In this document: positions 51,088-62,259 of the stretch, piece by piece | Layout: each line of letters begins with the position of its first letter | How positions within the stretch are numbered: position 1 is the stretch's first letter | Origin: Brasenia schreberi | Taxonomy: Eukaryota > Streptophyta > Magnoliopsida > Nymphaeales > Cabombaceae | Direction of reading: 5' to 3' | DNA: 64,000 nucleotides | Assembly (NCBI GenBank): GCA_036023115.1 | Contig: JAYKKT010000064.1 | Span: forward strand, 11,508,001-11,572,000 | The notes under the pieces: model-generated | The model's input: only the letters and a program-made list of their open reading frames with translations | Database searches by the model: none | Told to the model about the DNA's origin: nothing | Position numbers and translations under genes: made by a program

Positions 51088-52262
51088 GGTCTAACCTTTT
51101 CGAAAATATTTTAAATGAGATCTCCTTTGAACTTCTTGAAGAAGGATCAAGGTGGATAGTGTGACCCTAAACAAGGGAATTAAGGCCTTATGAAAGGTAG
51201 AGTTTTCAAAACCTATGGGCTATATTTCAAAAATTTCCATCTTACAAAATCGAGCCTTGTTCAAAATAGCAAAATATTTTCAAGTGGTATATGCTATTTC
51301 GAAATAGGGTGATCTTAGATGAATAGAGTAAACCATTGGGATAAGTCTCTCCCCATTTCACTTCTCCTTCCCAAAAAGGAAAATTTGGCAAAAATAGAAA
51401 AAGAGGATATCCCTCCAAAAATTCGTCTTCAAAAGAAAAAGAAAAAGCAAAGCAAAAAAAGAGTTCTGTGATTGAAAAAGAAAAGAGAGAAAGCAAAAGA
51501 AAAATCCTCCAAAAAGAAAAGGGGAGGCCCTCTATGAAAGAAGAGAAAATTTGCCAAAAGCTCAAAAAGAGCAAAATTTTCACTTCTTGGTCTTAAACCA
51601 TGGGACGCTTCAGAAGGGACCGTGATAATTCTTTCCCTATCCCTATGACTTATCCCAGGGGAGAAAGGTTTTATCTAAGAAAATCTTAAAATAAGAATAG
51701 GATTTATTCATTTGAATCTTATTTTGTTTGAGAATTAGACTTTGTTGTGTAAGTAGGAGAGTTTTGCAATGTTTTCTAGTTTTCCTATAAAACCTCTACC
51801 AAGTAGTAGGTATTATGACTCGAGTAAAGGGAAACACAAGAAGCTGGAAATCCTTATAATTGAAGCTAAAAGGATTTCCCCTTTCTTTTGAAAGCTTTGA
51901 AAACCCTAAACATCAAGCAACATAAGGCCATACTCACTTGGGGCAGCTGACCTTCATGAGCCTCCCAAGTTCGATCATTATATGTTAGGGTCTCTAAAAG
52001 AATCATCATGTGCATATCACTCATATCATTCACACATGCCCATGCATGCATGTAAAACCATTGAGTACATGATCCCCATTAGGACTAGGGCCATGACAAA
52101 TTAAGTCCCCTTTAGCTCTAAATCCCCTCCTACTTATCCTTAAGGAGTTAGGAACTTGGATGATCCATGGTCTCGAGAAAGGTTCGGAAAGAAAAGTAAA
52201 AGGGTGTTTTTCTTCTTTGACATTATTCAAATACAGTTGGATTAATGCCAAAGAGAGACATA
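51088..52262 (+). other. G1 3' non-coding region and purine tract
   Basis: Collinear at its start with the sequence after G2's integrase (63,502 onward). It contains a 200-bp A/G-rich stretch (51,370-51,580) rich in AAAAGAAAAAG. The purine-rich AAAGAGAGACATA at 52,250-52,262 directly precedes the LTR and is the likely plus-strand primer. Confidence 0.6.
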
Positions 52263-53563
52263 TGTAAACACCCGAAAATAAAAATATTTTCGAAACATCT
52301 TAAAAAGGTTCATCAAACTTTAAGGCCAATTCACAAAGGTTGTTTCAAGGTTCAAAACTTGAAATATGAACTTGTTTGAAGTTTCAAAACTTAAGTTTTA
52401 ATCAATTCGAAACCCTATGTTTTGAACTAAAATCCATTTTCAAAATCAAGATCAAACCCAACCCAAATACCATCATATGAAGGAATACAAAATGCAGCAA
52501 GCATCTCTCGACAATGGAACAAGAGTCAAGTCCTATGCCTAGCCCGGATGAAGCACATGCTACCAAGGACACGATGTTGAAGTTTTCAAGTTCAAGCCAA
52601 GGACTGAAGGTGGAGTTTGATTCGGCCAAATACGAGCCGGAACATCACATGGAAGATGCATGTCAAGGCCTACTTCACCAAAGGCACACACACTTGATGG
52701 AAGTGGTTCAAAGACTAGCCCATACAAGACTAAGATTGGAAGCAATTAATCTATGTGAGTTCAAGCCATGAAGAGGTCGAAACCAAACAAAACCGAGGAC
52801 ATCAATCAAGATATGGCCTAAGCCAACACATGATCGTGTGAAGCACCAAGGGATGTGACCTAGTTCAAGTCACGGGCCGAATACATGGGGCTTAGTTCAT
52901 CAAAATTCAAAGCAACTCGGTCAAGACAAATGCCGAGTAGAACAAACATTGGCCGGTCATCTCAAGTTCAATCGAGCCCAAGGCTAGGGCTAGGCACACA
53001 TGGGGCTAGTTCAAGTCCACAAAGGGGACCACATATGGTTGGACCAAAGTGGATCACGAATCCACAAGAAATGGGTCCAACCCACCCCATGGAAAGGGCT
53101 ACAACCAGCCCTCCCTTGGCCTATAAAAAGGGGCCAAGGGGGGGGGGCATGAGATCCTATCTTGCAAATAGAGGAGGGAGAGGTTGCCTAAAGGGTGTGT
53201 GCTAGGTCAGGTGCAGGACATTTCCAGCAAAGGAGGACATCTACTTCCAAGTTTGGGGGAAGAAGAGGGTAGGTAGGTGTGTGCTAAGGAGTTTGGGTGA
53301 AGAAGAAAGAACCAAAGTTGTCGGAATTCACTTTTGAATCTCCGGTTTATCGTGCAACTCGTGTAAATATAGTTTGATTTAATTTCAATTCATCTTCTTC
53401 ATTCAAATTCAATTAAATGAGGTTGTAATAATGGAGTTTCATCTCCCCCCACGTTGTAATAGTTAGATTTGCTACAAGTTTAATTTCGTGGATGAAACAC
53501 CATACACACACATGCACGCTATGTGTTTGATTTAATGTTTATTCCTTCCTATATGCTATGTAC
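52263..53563 (+). repeat. G1 3' LTR, truncated (LTR A)
   Basis: Starts TGTAAACACCCGAAAATA after the purine tract. A TATA box (TATAAAA, 53,122-53,128) lies 860 bp in, followed by a GAGGTTGTAATAATGGAGTT block at about 53,420. It breaks at 53,563, where a second LTR start begins. It corresponds to roughly the first 40% of LTR B. Confidence 0.65.
53122..53128 (+). promoter_or_regulatory. TATA box of LTR A
   Basis: TATAAAA in the context TTGGCCTATAAAAAGGGGCC, 860 bp after the LTR start; LTR B has one at the equivalent place. Confidence 0.55.
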
Positions 53564-54186
53564 TATAAACACCCCAAAATCCCACGATTTTAGAAAACAA
53601 ATCCCTAGTTTGCAAATTAACCCAAAAGGCCATTTTGCATTTTCGAAAACCCAGGAGCTTCCCAAAAAGCTTGTAAATACTGTTTTGAACCCCATATCCA
53701 GTATGAATGCCTTAAACTCGGGTAAAGCCCCATTTTTCCCAAAAAGCAAAAGATGAACACGTGAAGTAGAAAAGACAACACCTGATCGAAAAGCAACTCA
53801 TAAAGTAGCTCAAAAGGGCCAAATCCAAAGCAGCCTCAGAAACAGGTGCAAAAGCCCAAAAGTAGCACCCTGACCTAATAAAAGCTAGGGTCAAAAGGCG
53901 AAAGGAAGGCCCAGGCCCGATGCAAAATGCAAGCCCGGCAAACCCAGAAGCCAAATCAAATACATCCACCCAAGCAATATGAATCTAAGTCAGAAATGGC
54001 GAAATTGAGCAGAAACGGAGTCTACAATGACGAGATTGAGTCCGAACGACAAAACTAGGGAAAAACCAGCATAAGACGGAGCATTGATAAAACCAGGGCC
54101 CGCACAAAACGTCCGGCTCGAAAAGCCAATAAGGACCATCCAAAGAAAATTTGGATTGGATCTGGACCATAAATATCCAAATCCAT

Positions 54187-54290
54187 ATCCAAATAGTGTT
54201 TGGATTTGGGTCGATCCAAATAGTGTTTGGATTTGGGTCGATCCAAATAGTGTTTGGATTTGAATTGGATCCAAATAGTGTTTGGATTGG
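54187..54290 (+). repeat. 27-bp tandem repeats in LTR B
   Basis: Four copies of ATCCAAATAGTGTTTGGATT followed by a variable TGGGTCG-type spacer. Each unit is itself a small palindrome (CCAAA...TTTGG), placed about 180 bp upstream of the TATA box. Confidence 0.85.
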
Positions 54291-54463
54291 ATCAGATCTA
54301 GACCAAAATATTCATATCCATATTCATGAAAATGTTCGATTTTGATCGGATATGGATCTCAAAATATCTGAGATCTAAGATCCAGATCCAAATAGTATTT
54401 GGATTGAACATGGATTCCACGATCCAAACCCAAGACCCATATCCAAGACCCACCTCATTTGCC

Positions 54464-54470
54464 TATAAAT
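54464..54470 (+). promoter_or_regulatory. TATA box of LTR B
   Basis: TATAAAT in the context TTTGCCTATAAATAGGAGTG, 900 bp after the LTR start; likely the transcription promoter of the element when it was alive. Confidence 0.6.
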
Positions 54471-54830
54471 AGGAGTGAGGGGGTTCCCAAAAGCTCACGT
54501 GAATTTGCTTGGGGAGGAGAGAGAGTGAGAGAGTGGTTCAAACCATGTTGGCTCAAGGGTGAGTGTGGGTCAAGACAAGTGGGCTGCATCCAAGGTGGGC
54601 TCGATCAAGGAAGGCTACAACCGTGCATGGAAGTGGGCTCAACCAAGAAGGACCGACTCCAAGAGGTAAACCCAGCCCTAAACTAGCCTAGACTCGAACC
54701 AACATAACCCAAACTAAACCTAACTGAACCCTAACTGAACCTAACTAAACCGAATTGGACCTAACCTAACCCCACCGACTCAAACTAAAACCCTAAAAAC
54801 CTCACTCTGGCCGGCCGTGAGCCAACCGTG

Positions 54831-54910
54831 CCCCCCGACGCCTGTCGCACCCCTCTAACGCCTGTCGCGCCCCTTTGACGCCTACTGCGCCCCTCTGACG
54901 CCTGTCGTGC
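54831..54910 (+). repeat. 20-bp GC-rich tandem repeats in LTR B
   Basis: Four copies of a unit like CCTGTCGCGCCCCTCTGACG, downstream of the TATA box in the transcribed part of the LTR. Confidence 0.85.
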
Positions 54911-55402
54911 CCCGCGCTAGCACCTAGCGCCTTAGCGCCAGGCTCCTTGGCGCCGTCCCGCTACGCACGCCGACCTGCTGTCTGCCCTATCCAATGCCAA
55001 ACACCCTGACCTGCAGCACCAATTGTTTTGTTGCCCAGCCTCCGCCAACCTTAGCCAGCTTTAGGGCTAGCTTCCACCTAGGACCGACCCTAGACAACCC
55101 CACTTTGGCTGTGACCTTACACTTAGGACGTGACCCCCTTACTTGATTGAACCTAGGTTCCCCTAAGACCCTAAGTCCGTGAGCCTTCCCTAAGCCCACT
55201 CCCCAAGTCCCAAAGCCACCTAGGGAGACCCCTCTTGGCTGCCCAAAGTGGACACAAGCCCAAGTACGAGCAAGTGAAGATGGACCAGCTATTTGTAAGT
55301 GTCTAAACTTGGTCTCTTACGCTAACTTGCTTTATACTTAATTCAATTCGGATACGGGGTTGTATTAATGGAGCGTTGTCTCTCCCCGGGATGTAATATT
55401 GG

Positions 55403-56200
55403 TGCTTGACACACGAGACACATACGTGCACTTGAGCCTTAGCTCTTATCTCGTACACGAGACATACAAGTGCACTTGAGCCTTAGCTCTTATCTCGTAC
55501 ACCAAGCACCCACATACACCATTGAGCTTTCGCTCTTACTCCCAAGACTCTAATAAGAGTTGTATTAATTGCAATTTGATTTGGGGTTGTTACATTCAAG
55601 TTGTGTGCGTTGTATTTCAATTCCACACTCACACACATTGAGCTTTCGCTCTTACTCCCAAGACTCTAATAAGAGTCGTATTAATTGCAATTTGATTTCG
55701 GGTTGTTACTTTAAAAGTCGTGTGAGTTTGTCATTTCGATTCCACACTCGCACCCAAAGAACACCCGAGCACTTACTCGAGCACTCACGCACCTTTTGGC
55801 CTTGGCAGCCACTAAGATATAGCCCTATCTATATACTTTCGGCTGCGTGAGTTTTCCTAGTTCAGTTGTGTACGTCTTTACATTTTGGGTTGTTAATTTT
55901 CAGTCATGTGAGTTGTCTTTATATTTATACACAACACACATGCACACGTTGACGACCTTCGGGCTCATATATATATATATATATACGTATTTCCCATTTC
56001 CACAATCTCCCTTTCGACTGGGTTTTACATTCCAAGTTGCGTGAGTTGTCTGTAAATATATACACAAGCACACACGCACACATTGAGCCTTTCCGCTCTT
56101 ATATCTATATCTCCCTTCCACAATTTACATTTAAGTCGTGTGAGTTGCATTCAATTTGGGTATTTCCCTTTAGCTATGTCTTTCAAATTCGAGTTTTACA
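55403..56200 (+). repeat. tandem GAGCTTTCGCTCTTAC-type units in LTR B
   Basis: Two copies of GTGCACTTGAGCCTTAGCTC at about 55,420-55,500. They are followed by units of about 116 bp with CATTGAGCTTTCGCTCTTAC and TAATAAGAGTYGTATTAATT at 55,521 and 55,637, and looser units to about 56,200. The same array, inverted, is in G0 (48,900-49,180), so it belongs to the family LTR. Confidence 0.75.
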
Positions 56201-56676
56201 TTCAAGTTGTGTGAGTTGCATAGCATATCCGCCAAACTCGAGATATTGCCCATACTTGCATCCAAAGAAGCCCCGAATACCCCGTGCAAACACGCCAATC
56301 TTAGGCCATTTTTTGATGCACACACATCTCGCCTAAGTAGATAAAATCGAAAGACTTAGATACGTGTAACCCCATGTAAATAAAATCTGCAAATAGGCAT
56401 ACAAATCAATCAAGTACTTTCATACTCTTTTCAAAAGTCCATCCTTGTTCAAAATCGATATTTTCTAAAGCGTTTAAACCGACCCTTTAGCATCGGTTCA
56501 AGAAGGTTTACAACGAAAAGGTCCCACTTGTCCACAGTCACCCCATAAGTCAGATATTTCAAAAATACTTCGCTACTTTGAGTAAGCTAGTTGGCACGCC
56601 CTAAAGCGACTTAGACACGAAAAAGGTTCACTTCAAGCCTAAGAACTCAGAGTGAAAATTTTTGCGTGTCTACAGA

Positions 56677-56695
56677 TTTGGCACGCCCGGTGGGA
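56677..56695 (+). other. G2 primer binding site
   Basis: TTTGGCACGCCCGGTGGGA, starting two bases after the LTR end. It is a common primer-site form after 5' LTRs of plant gypsy Tat-type elements, complementary to a tRNA 3' end (tRNA-Arg in related elements). Confidence 0.7.
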
Positions 56696-56815
56696 TGTGG
56701 GTCTTAAGAAAAGTAGATAAAAACAAGCAAAGCTCTTGAAAAATTTTGAAGAAAAGTATTTAACTCTTTGCCTTGTTGTGTATTTCATAGTTGGTTTTTG
56801 AAAAGCATCAGAGTC

Positions 56816-58101
56816 ATGTCAAGTTCAAACTCCAATGAGGTGATCAGCCAAGTCTCGCGCACATCAAGTTCTCACTCAAAGAGATTTTCGAAAAATAGAT
56901 ATAGGAGAGAAGAAATCCAGGATTTGCGAAAAGACTTTGAAGCCAAGATCGCTGCAATTAGCCAAGAGGCCGAGACAGCTGATTCGTGTTCATCTCACGG
57001 CGAACCAGCAAAGGCTAAAAAGAAATTTGAAAAAACTCGCAAACCCAAGAAAACCTCCGCTATGGAGGGAAACCAATACCACGAGTCCTTCACTCACAAG
57101 GACCGTAAAGCCCTACAACAGCTGCTAAAAGGGCAAAATAAAGAGAAAAGAATGTACGCCCTGTCTGATTTCCTTCCTTTAGATTATGAAACAGACAATG
57201 ACGGCGAAATACCGAATTTCCATCAGTATGATGGCACGGGGGATCCTCGATCCCACTTGCAACTCTTTTCTCGTCGAGCCCACAAGAAAAAGAAGGACTC
57301 GATGAAGTGGATTTATTGGTTTCCCCTTTCCCTCAAGGGAATCACTTCAAAATGACTCGCTTCTTACGATTTGAGTCACTTCGCAACTTTTGAAGAGTAA
57401 GCGAACTGCTTTATGCAAAGGTTTTCACATAACGTAGAAGTTACGCAACTTTAAATACTTTGAGGGATACAAAACAAGCGGCGAACGAGGATGTACACGC
57501 ATTCATCGTTCGATGGAGGTCCCTCCTAGGGCAAGTGAGAGAACCCATCTCAAAAGGATGCGCAGTGATGCTCATCCTCGATAATTTCAAAAATGATTTG
57601 AAAACCCTTCTCTCCCTACATAAAATCTCAACTTTTCACAAGTTGATCAAGAAAGCTTCTCTTTTCGAAACAAATCTAAAGAAAGGAGTCTACGATCACT
57701 TGTGGAAAGGGAGTGTTGTTCCAAAAACTCGCTTGAAAAAACCCGGTACTTACAGGTTACCCACAATGGACAAAGGGGCAAAGCCCCACAAAGTTGCAAA
57801 CGTCCGAGTGGATCCAAGCCCGACGAGCACTTCTAAAAAGTTTGAGAATTTTAAAAATAAAAAAGATAAAAAAATACAAAAGCCTTTTGAAAAACGGGAG
57901 TATAGTCCACTGGGGCAACCTGTTTCAGAGGTCCTGGACCTCCTACTTGCCCAAGGAATGATCGAACTCCTTGAGATTCCCGAGGAAACCACTTCCAAAG
58001 GGAGGTTTCTAAATCGATTTTGCAAGTATCATCGGCTCAAAGGCCATGATACAAAGCAATGTTTTTCCCTACTAAACAAGATTGAGAACTTGATAGCGTA
58101 G
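56816..58101 (+). pseudogene. G2 gag
   Basis: Starts MSSSNSNEVISQVSRTSSSH at ATG 56,816. A basic and Lys-rich segment follows, then the gag core: FHQYDGTGDPRSHLQLF (57,210 on), TGA for Trp at 57,352 (SKWLASY expected), HFATFEE, frameshift near 57,455, then DVHAFIVRWRSLLGQV and KTLLSLHKISTFHKLIKKAS. It ends with FCKYHRLKGHDTKQC, the plant gypsy CxxH-type zinc motif, and a stop at 58,099. Gag would form the particle core and bind element RNA. Broken at least twice. Confidence 0.8.
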
Positions 58102-58553
58102 GGCCGGCTCCAGGTCACTAAGGAACCAAAGTCTGCCCAAGCTATTTTCAAAGAACCCTTCTCCAACCATGCAAGTACCAGTGGGAAGGGCAAAGAGGTA
58201 TGTGCTCTCTTGATTTCAAAGAGTCTAGTACATACATTTCATTCTATTTTACCTACTTGTGCACCATCTCTAATCCTTCATAGAAAAATCACCCAAGTAG
58301 TAATCCGGGGAGCACCTAGAGTCCTCCCCCGGTTAAACCTGTTTTACAAATCCAAGGTGCTTCAAAGCACACGAGTAGAGCCATCATAGGCACGAGCCCT
58401 AGGTTGATCGTGGGAGAAGTGACTAGGTCTGGAAGGATCTATCAACCCCCGCATCTATAAAGTGCTAAAAAAGTTGTCAGTGTTCCTGGCCCTTCAAAAG
58501 CATGTATTCCTAGGATTTCTTCAAAAACGGACAAAGGCAAAGTTGTTTTAACC

Positions 58554-59260
58554 TTGTATGATTTTGAAAATCATCTTTCAAAGATTCCAATTAACATGTT
58601 CATCCTAGAGCTAATACAAACCTCGCCTAGGCATAGACTTGTTTTAGAGAAAATTCTACAAAGAGCCAAGGTTAGCTCAAACATAACCTCGGAGTCCTTG
58701 TCAAACCAAGTGGCGTCTATAGGTGCAAAAACGCCCATCGTGTTCTCGAAAGAGGATATCGAAAGAGCCTATGAACCCCACAACCAGGCCCTGCATATCG
58801 AGGTGGTATTGAATCACCATTCTCTAGACAGGTGCCTAGTTGATGGGGGAGGAGGTCTCAACATCCTTCCGCTCCATGTGGCATATTAAATCGGAGTCAC
58901 CTTGACCTCCGTGAATCCAAGCCTCATCGTAATCACTGGATACGATAGGAATGCGACTAGACCCTTAAGATCCATAGAATTACCCATGAAAATGGGGGGT
59001 AGCCCACATGGGGGTGTTCCATGTCTTAGACATCCACCCCCACTATAACCTATTGCTGGGAAGGCCATGGATACACAGCCTACGAGTTGTGCCATCCACC
59101 TTCCATAGGTGTGTAAAAATCCCCTTTGAAGACCAAACTGTGGTAATTCTAGGCGAGAGCCACCCTCGGCTTCAGGGAATATAGAATTTCCCATGCTTAT
59201 CAGGTCACCCAACCTTTGAGGATAATCTGGGGCAAGTATTGGTCGAGCCACCCAAGCTCT
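58554..59260 (+). pseudogene. G2 aspartic protease region
   Basis: Reads SKEDIERAYEPHNQALHIEV and DRCLVDGGGGLNILP, the retropepsin active site of this family (usually DGGS). The downstream half (PHGGVPCL and on) continues in shifted frames with stops, including TAA at 58,887. Confidence 0.75.
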
Positions 59261-59688
59261 TTCATCAAAACCCTAGGAAGGTGTTGTGTATCAAGGGGCA
59301 GCCCAAGGCTCGCCCACTCAAAACCATCACGATCCTAGGAAAAACCAAGTGTCGTTTGTTCCCCAAAACCCTAGATAAAAAGCCATACGAGCATAACATG
59401 GACGATAGCAAGTTCCAAAACCACGAATTATATTAAAACTTTTTAAAAAACAAAAAATCGTGGAAAATGCTGTTGAACATGGGATATATGCCCTACCAAA
59501 GTTTAGGGACACAAAGCCAGGGTCTCCTCGAGCCCATATTACCTAGAGTCAACCCAAGCCGATATGGGATCGACTATACTCCCAAAATACCACCAGAACC
59601 ACCACTTGTGACCACCTGGGTCAAGGGTGCCCTAGAGCCTAGTGAAGTAGAAACCTACGATTTAGACCTCTTCTTTAGAGTCTAACTT

Positions 59689-60387
59689 GTGGCAATTTCC
59701 TTTGTAGGTATGATGGAAGATCCCTTCTTAAACCAAAATCCAAAAAAATTGAAAAATCTCGAAATTCAAAAACAATTTGGAAAATCCAAAAAACCAAAAA
59801 CACTTGAAAAAAATGAAAAAATCAAAAAAAGGGTTGTTTGTATAGTTCCCAAAATCCTTTCTTTACAAAAATCCAAAAAAATCAAAAAATTAGAAATTCT
59901 CAAAAACAAAATCCTGTATATACTAGCTCCTGGTAAAAGTTTGGAAAAGGCCAAGGATTTCAAAGAAAAAATTGTCTTCATAACAAGACCAAAAGCTTCG
60001 AAACCTGTAGAAATTCCAAAACAAAAACCAGGTGATTTCAAAACCCATGCATCGAGTTCAAATTCCCTAGGATTCAATATTCTCGAGAATGATCGAAGCA
60101 CGGAAGAAGATCCCCTTCTCCTTGAGGAGGATTCAACTTCCAAGCTTCCCGAGTTATATAAAATCCTCGATTTTGAAAAACCTTCGAATTCTGTAGGAGG
60201 GGATTTCATAGAGATCAACCTAGGGAGTAAAATAAAGCCCAAACACATTAAGATAGGCACATGTTTGCATGAGCATGAAGCAGCATCATTCATAGCATTC
60301 TTGAAAACCTACATCGATGTGTTTGCATGGACGTATGAAGACATGTCGGGTATAGACCCAAGAGTCGTAGAGCATTGTCTTCCCTAA
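59689..60387 (+). pseudogene. G2 protease-RT linker, Lys-rich
   Basis: 232 open codons. The first half is unusually Lys-rich and repetitive (KKLKNLEIQKQFGKSKKPKT, then KNEKIKKR and KSKKIKKLEILK). The second half carries the family's pre-RT sequence (EINLGSKIKPKHIKIGTCL, FLKTYIDVFAWTYEDMSGID, EHCLP) that leads into RT. Confidence 0.7.
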
Positions 60388-60417
60388 GATTCGGACTCAA
60401 AACCCATAAAGCAAAAG

Positions 60418-61143
60418 CTTAGAAAGATTCATCCGAACGTGCATACGTAGGTTAAAGAGGGTTTAGAAGATCTGCTAAAGGCCGGTTTTATAAAACCCAT
60501 TGCATATTCTGATTGGTTGTCAAATACTGTTGTAGTTCGAAAATCCAATGGGAAAATTCGAATATGCATCGATTTTAGAAAGTTGAACAAAGCCACTCCA
60601 AAGGATGACTTTCCTTTACCTAACATTGATTTGATAGTCGATAGTACTACAAATCATGAAATGTTTTCATTTATGGATGGCTATTCATGGTATAACCAAA
60701 TCAAATTAGCCCCAAGAGATCAGGCTAAAACTGCTTTCACAACACCCTGAGGAACGTACTGTTATACAGTCATGCCCTTTGGTTTGAAAAATGCCGGTGC
60801 CACCTACCAAAGAGCCATGACTATGATCTTTCACGATCAAATTCATGAGCTCGTAGAAGTATATGTGGATGATCTATTGGCTAAATCAAAAACTCGATGC
60901 ACCCATATCGAATGTTTACAAAAAAAATTTGAAAGGCTTAGGCTTTACAAAGTAAAGCTAAACCCCCAAAAGTGCATCTTCAAAGTAGAATCCAATAAGC
61001 TCTTGGGCTTTATGGTAAGCCAAAGGGGCATAGAAGTTAACCCCTCTAAGTGTAGAGGCATCATAGACATGTCTCCACCCTCCAATCTTACACAAATCCA
61101 TAGCCTCCAAGGTCGCCTCCAATCAATTTGTAAGTTTATTTAA
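60418..61143 (+). pseudogene. G2 reverse transcriptase
   Basis: Full RT fold in order: RKIHPNVHT, TAG, VKEGLEDLLKAGFIKP, SNGKIRICIDFRKLNKATPK, DGYSWYNQIKLAPRDQAKTA, then TTP followed by TGA (60,748-60,750; Trp expected, TTPWGTYCY), MPFGLKNAGATYQRAM, catalytic YVDDLLAKSK near 60,862, and LGFMVSQRGIEVNPSKC. The protein would copy element RNA into DNA. Both stops are one C-to-T (or G-to-A) change from the expected codon, so decay is recent relative to the conservation left. Confidence 0.9.
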
Positions 61144-61178
61144 AACCTCGTTACAGATGCGAACCCTTCAACAAGCTT

Positions 61179-61577
61179 TTGAGAAAAGGGGTGAATTTCG
61201 TATGGGACGATGATTGCCAAAAAGCTTTCGAAAGACTAAAAGCGTATTTAGTTAATCCTCCTGTTTTAAACCCTCCAAAGCAAGGAAAACCTCTTTTACT
61301 TTATATTTCTGTGCATGTGAATGCTTTGGGTGCGTTGTTAGCTCAATATGAGGATGATACCCATAAAGAGTATGCCATCTACTATATTTCGAAAACTCTT
61401 TTGGCTTATGAACGAAATTATCAAGCCATGGAGAAGACTTGCTTGGCCTTGGTGTGGGCCTGCCAGAAATTTCGACACTACTTCCTAGATCATGAGATCT
61501 GGATAGTGTCTAGGCTTGATCCAATCAAGCATTTGTTTGAAAAACCAATCCTCACGGGTAGGCTAGGTAAATGGTAG
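61179..61577 (+). pseudogene. G2 first RNase H (retroviral-type position)
   Basis: 132 open codons: WDDDCQKAFERLKAYLVNPP, KPLLLYISVHVNALGALLAQ, YYISKTLLAYERNYQAMEKT and CQKFRHYFLDHE. This is the RNase H directly after RT in all Ty3/gypsy elements. It ends at TAG (61,575-61,577) before the next open block. Confidence 0.85.
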
Positions 61578-61583
61578 CCCCTC

Positions 61584-62259
61584 TTGATGGAGTATGACCT
61601 GAAATTCCACCATCAAACATCCATCAAGGGCCAAGCCCTAGCCGACTATGTGGCCGACTTCTCCTTGGAAGATGCGTATCCCACACTTGACAAAATGCCC
61701 GATGAAGGCATATTTCAAAACCAATTTCAAAATCATATTTTATCAAACTATTTAAAAGAAAACCAAGTGTGGAAGATGCACTTCGACGGGGCATGAAACC
61801 AAAGAGGGGCTGGGGCAGGCATCGTCCTCATATCCCCTGAAAAAGGGAGAAATACCCATAGCCATTCGCCTAGATTTTGAGTGTTCCAACAATACAGTCG
61901 AGTATGAAGCACTCATACAAGGCATAAAAATTTCGAAAACTCTAGGGGCATCATGCATTGAAGTCTTTGGAGATTCTTTACTTGTCATAAACCAAGTGTT
62001 AAAGATTTGGCAAGTTAAAAACGAAAAACTTCTTCCATACCACGAGTTGGCCACCAAGCTGGTCGAGTCGTTCAAATCATGTACACTCACACACGTAGGG
62101 AGAGAGGATAATGGCGTAGCCAATGCCCTCTCATCCTTGGGCTCAGCCCTAAGGGTCGATCCCACTTTGGGAACCAGACCCTTAGAAATATGGCATTTGC
62201 CCACTCCATCCACACACGATCTTGAGATTTGCCAAAACAACCAAACTGATACTGAATAA
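61584..62259 (+). pseudogene. G2 second, archaeal-type RNase H
   Basis: After a YDLKFHHQTSIKGQALADYV spacer comes WKMHFDGA (first Asp), TGA, a frame change, then the middle CSNNTVEYEALIQGIKISKT, VFGDSLLVINQV (Asp of GDS) and HVGREDNGVANALSSLGSAL (last acidic, DNxxAD-like). A second RNase H of this sort is the mark of the Tat lineage. A stop and a shift between its first and second strands inactivate it. Confidence 0.85.

Larger units (their letters stand above)
53564..56674 (+). repeat. G2 5' LTR (LTR B), about 3.1 kb
   Basis: Starts TATAAACACCCCAAAATC (TGTAAACACC in LTR A) and ends GTGTCTACA, which is the inverse of TGTAGACAC, so the two ends form the usual short inverted repeat. A primer site follows. 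It contains several tandem arrays and a TATA box 900 bp in. Confidence 0.7.

Noticed and set aside
53564..53969. Overlapping open frames on both strands in LTR B
   Set aside because: No domain, opposite strands equally open, inside an LTR; composition artefact.
52263..56674. A single 4.4-kb LTR shared by two gypsy elements
   Set aside because: A second LTR start with its own TATA box and internal paralogous block at 53,564 shows two LTR units.
59766..60293. 175-codon minus-strand open frame
   Set aside because: It is the reverse of the Lys-rich G2 linker; AAA/AAG runs read as Phe/Leu on the other strand and produce long open frames by composition.
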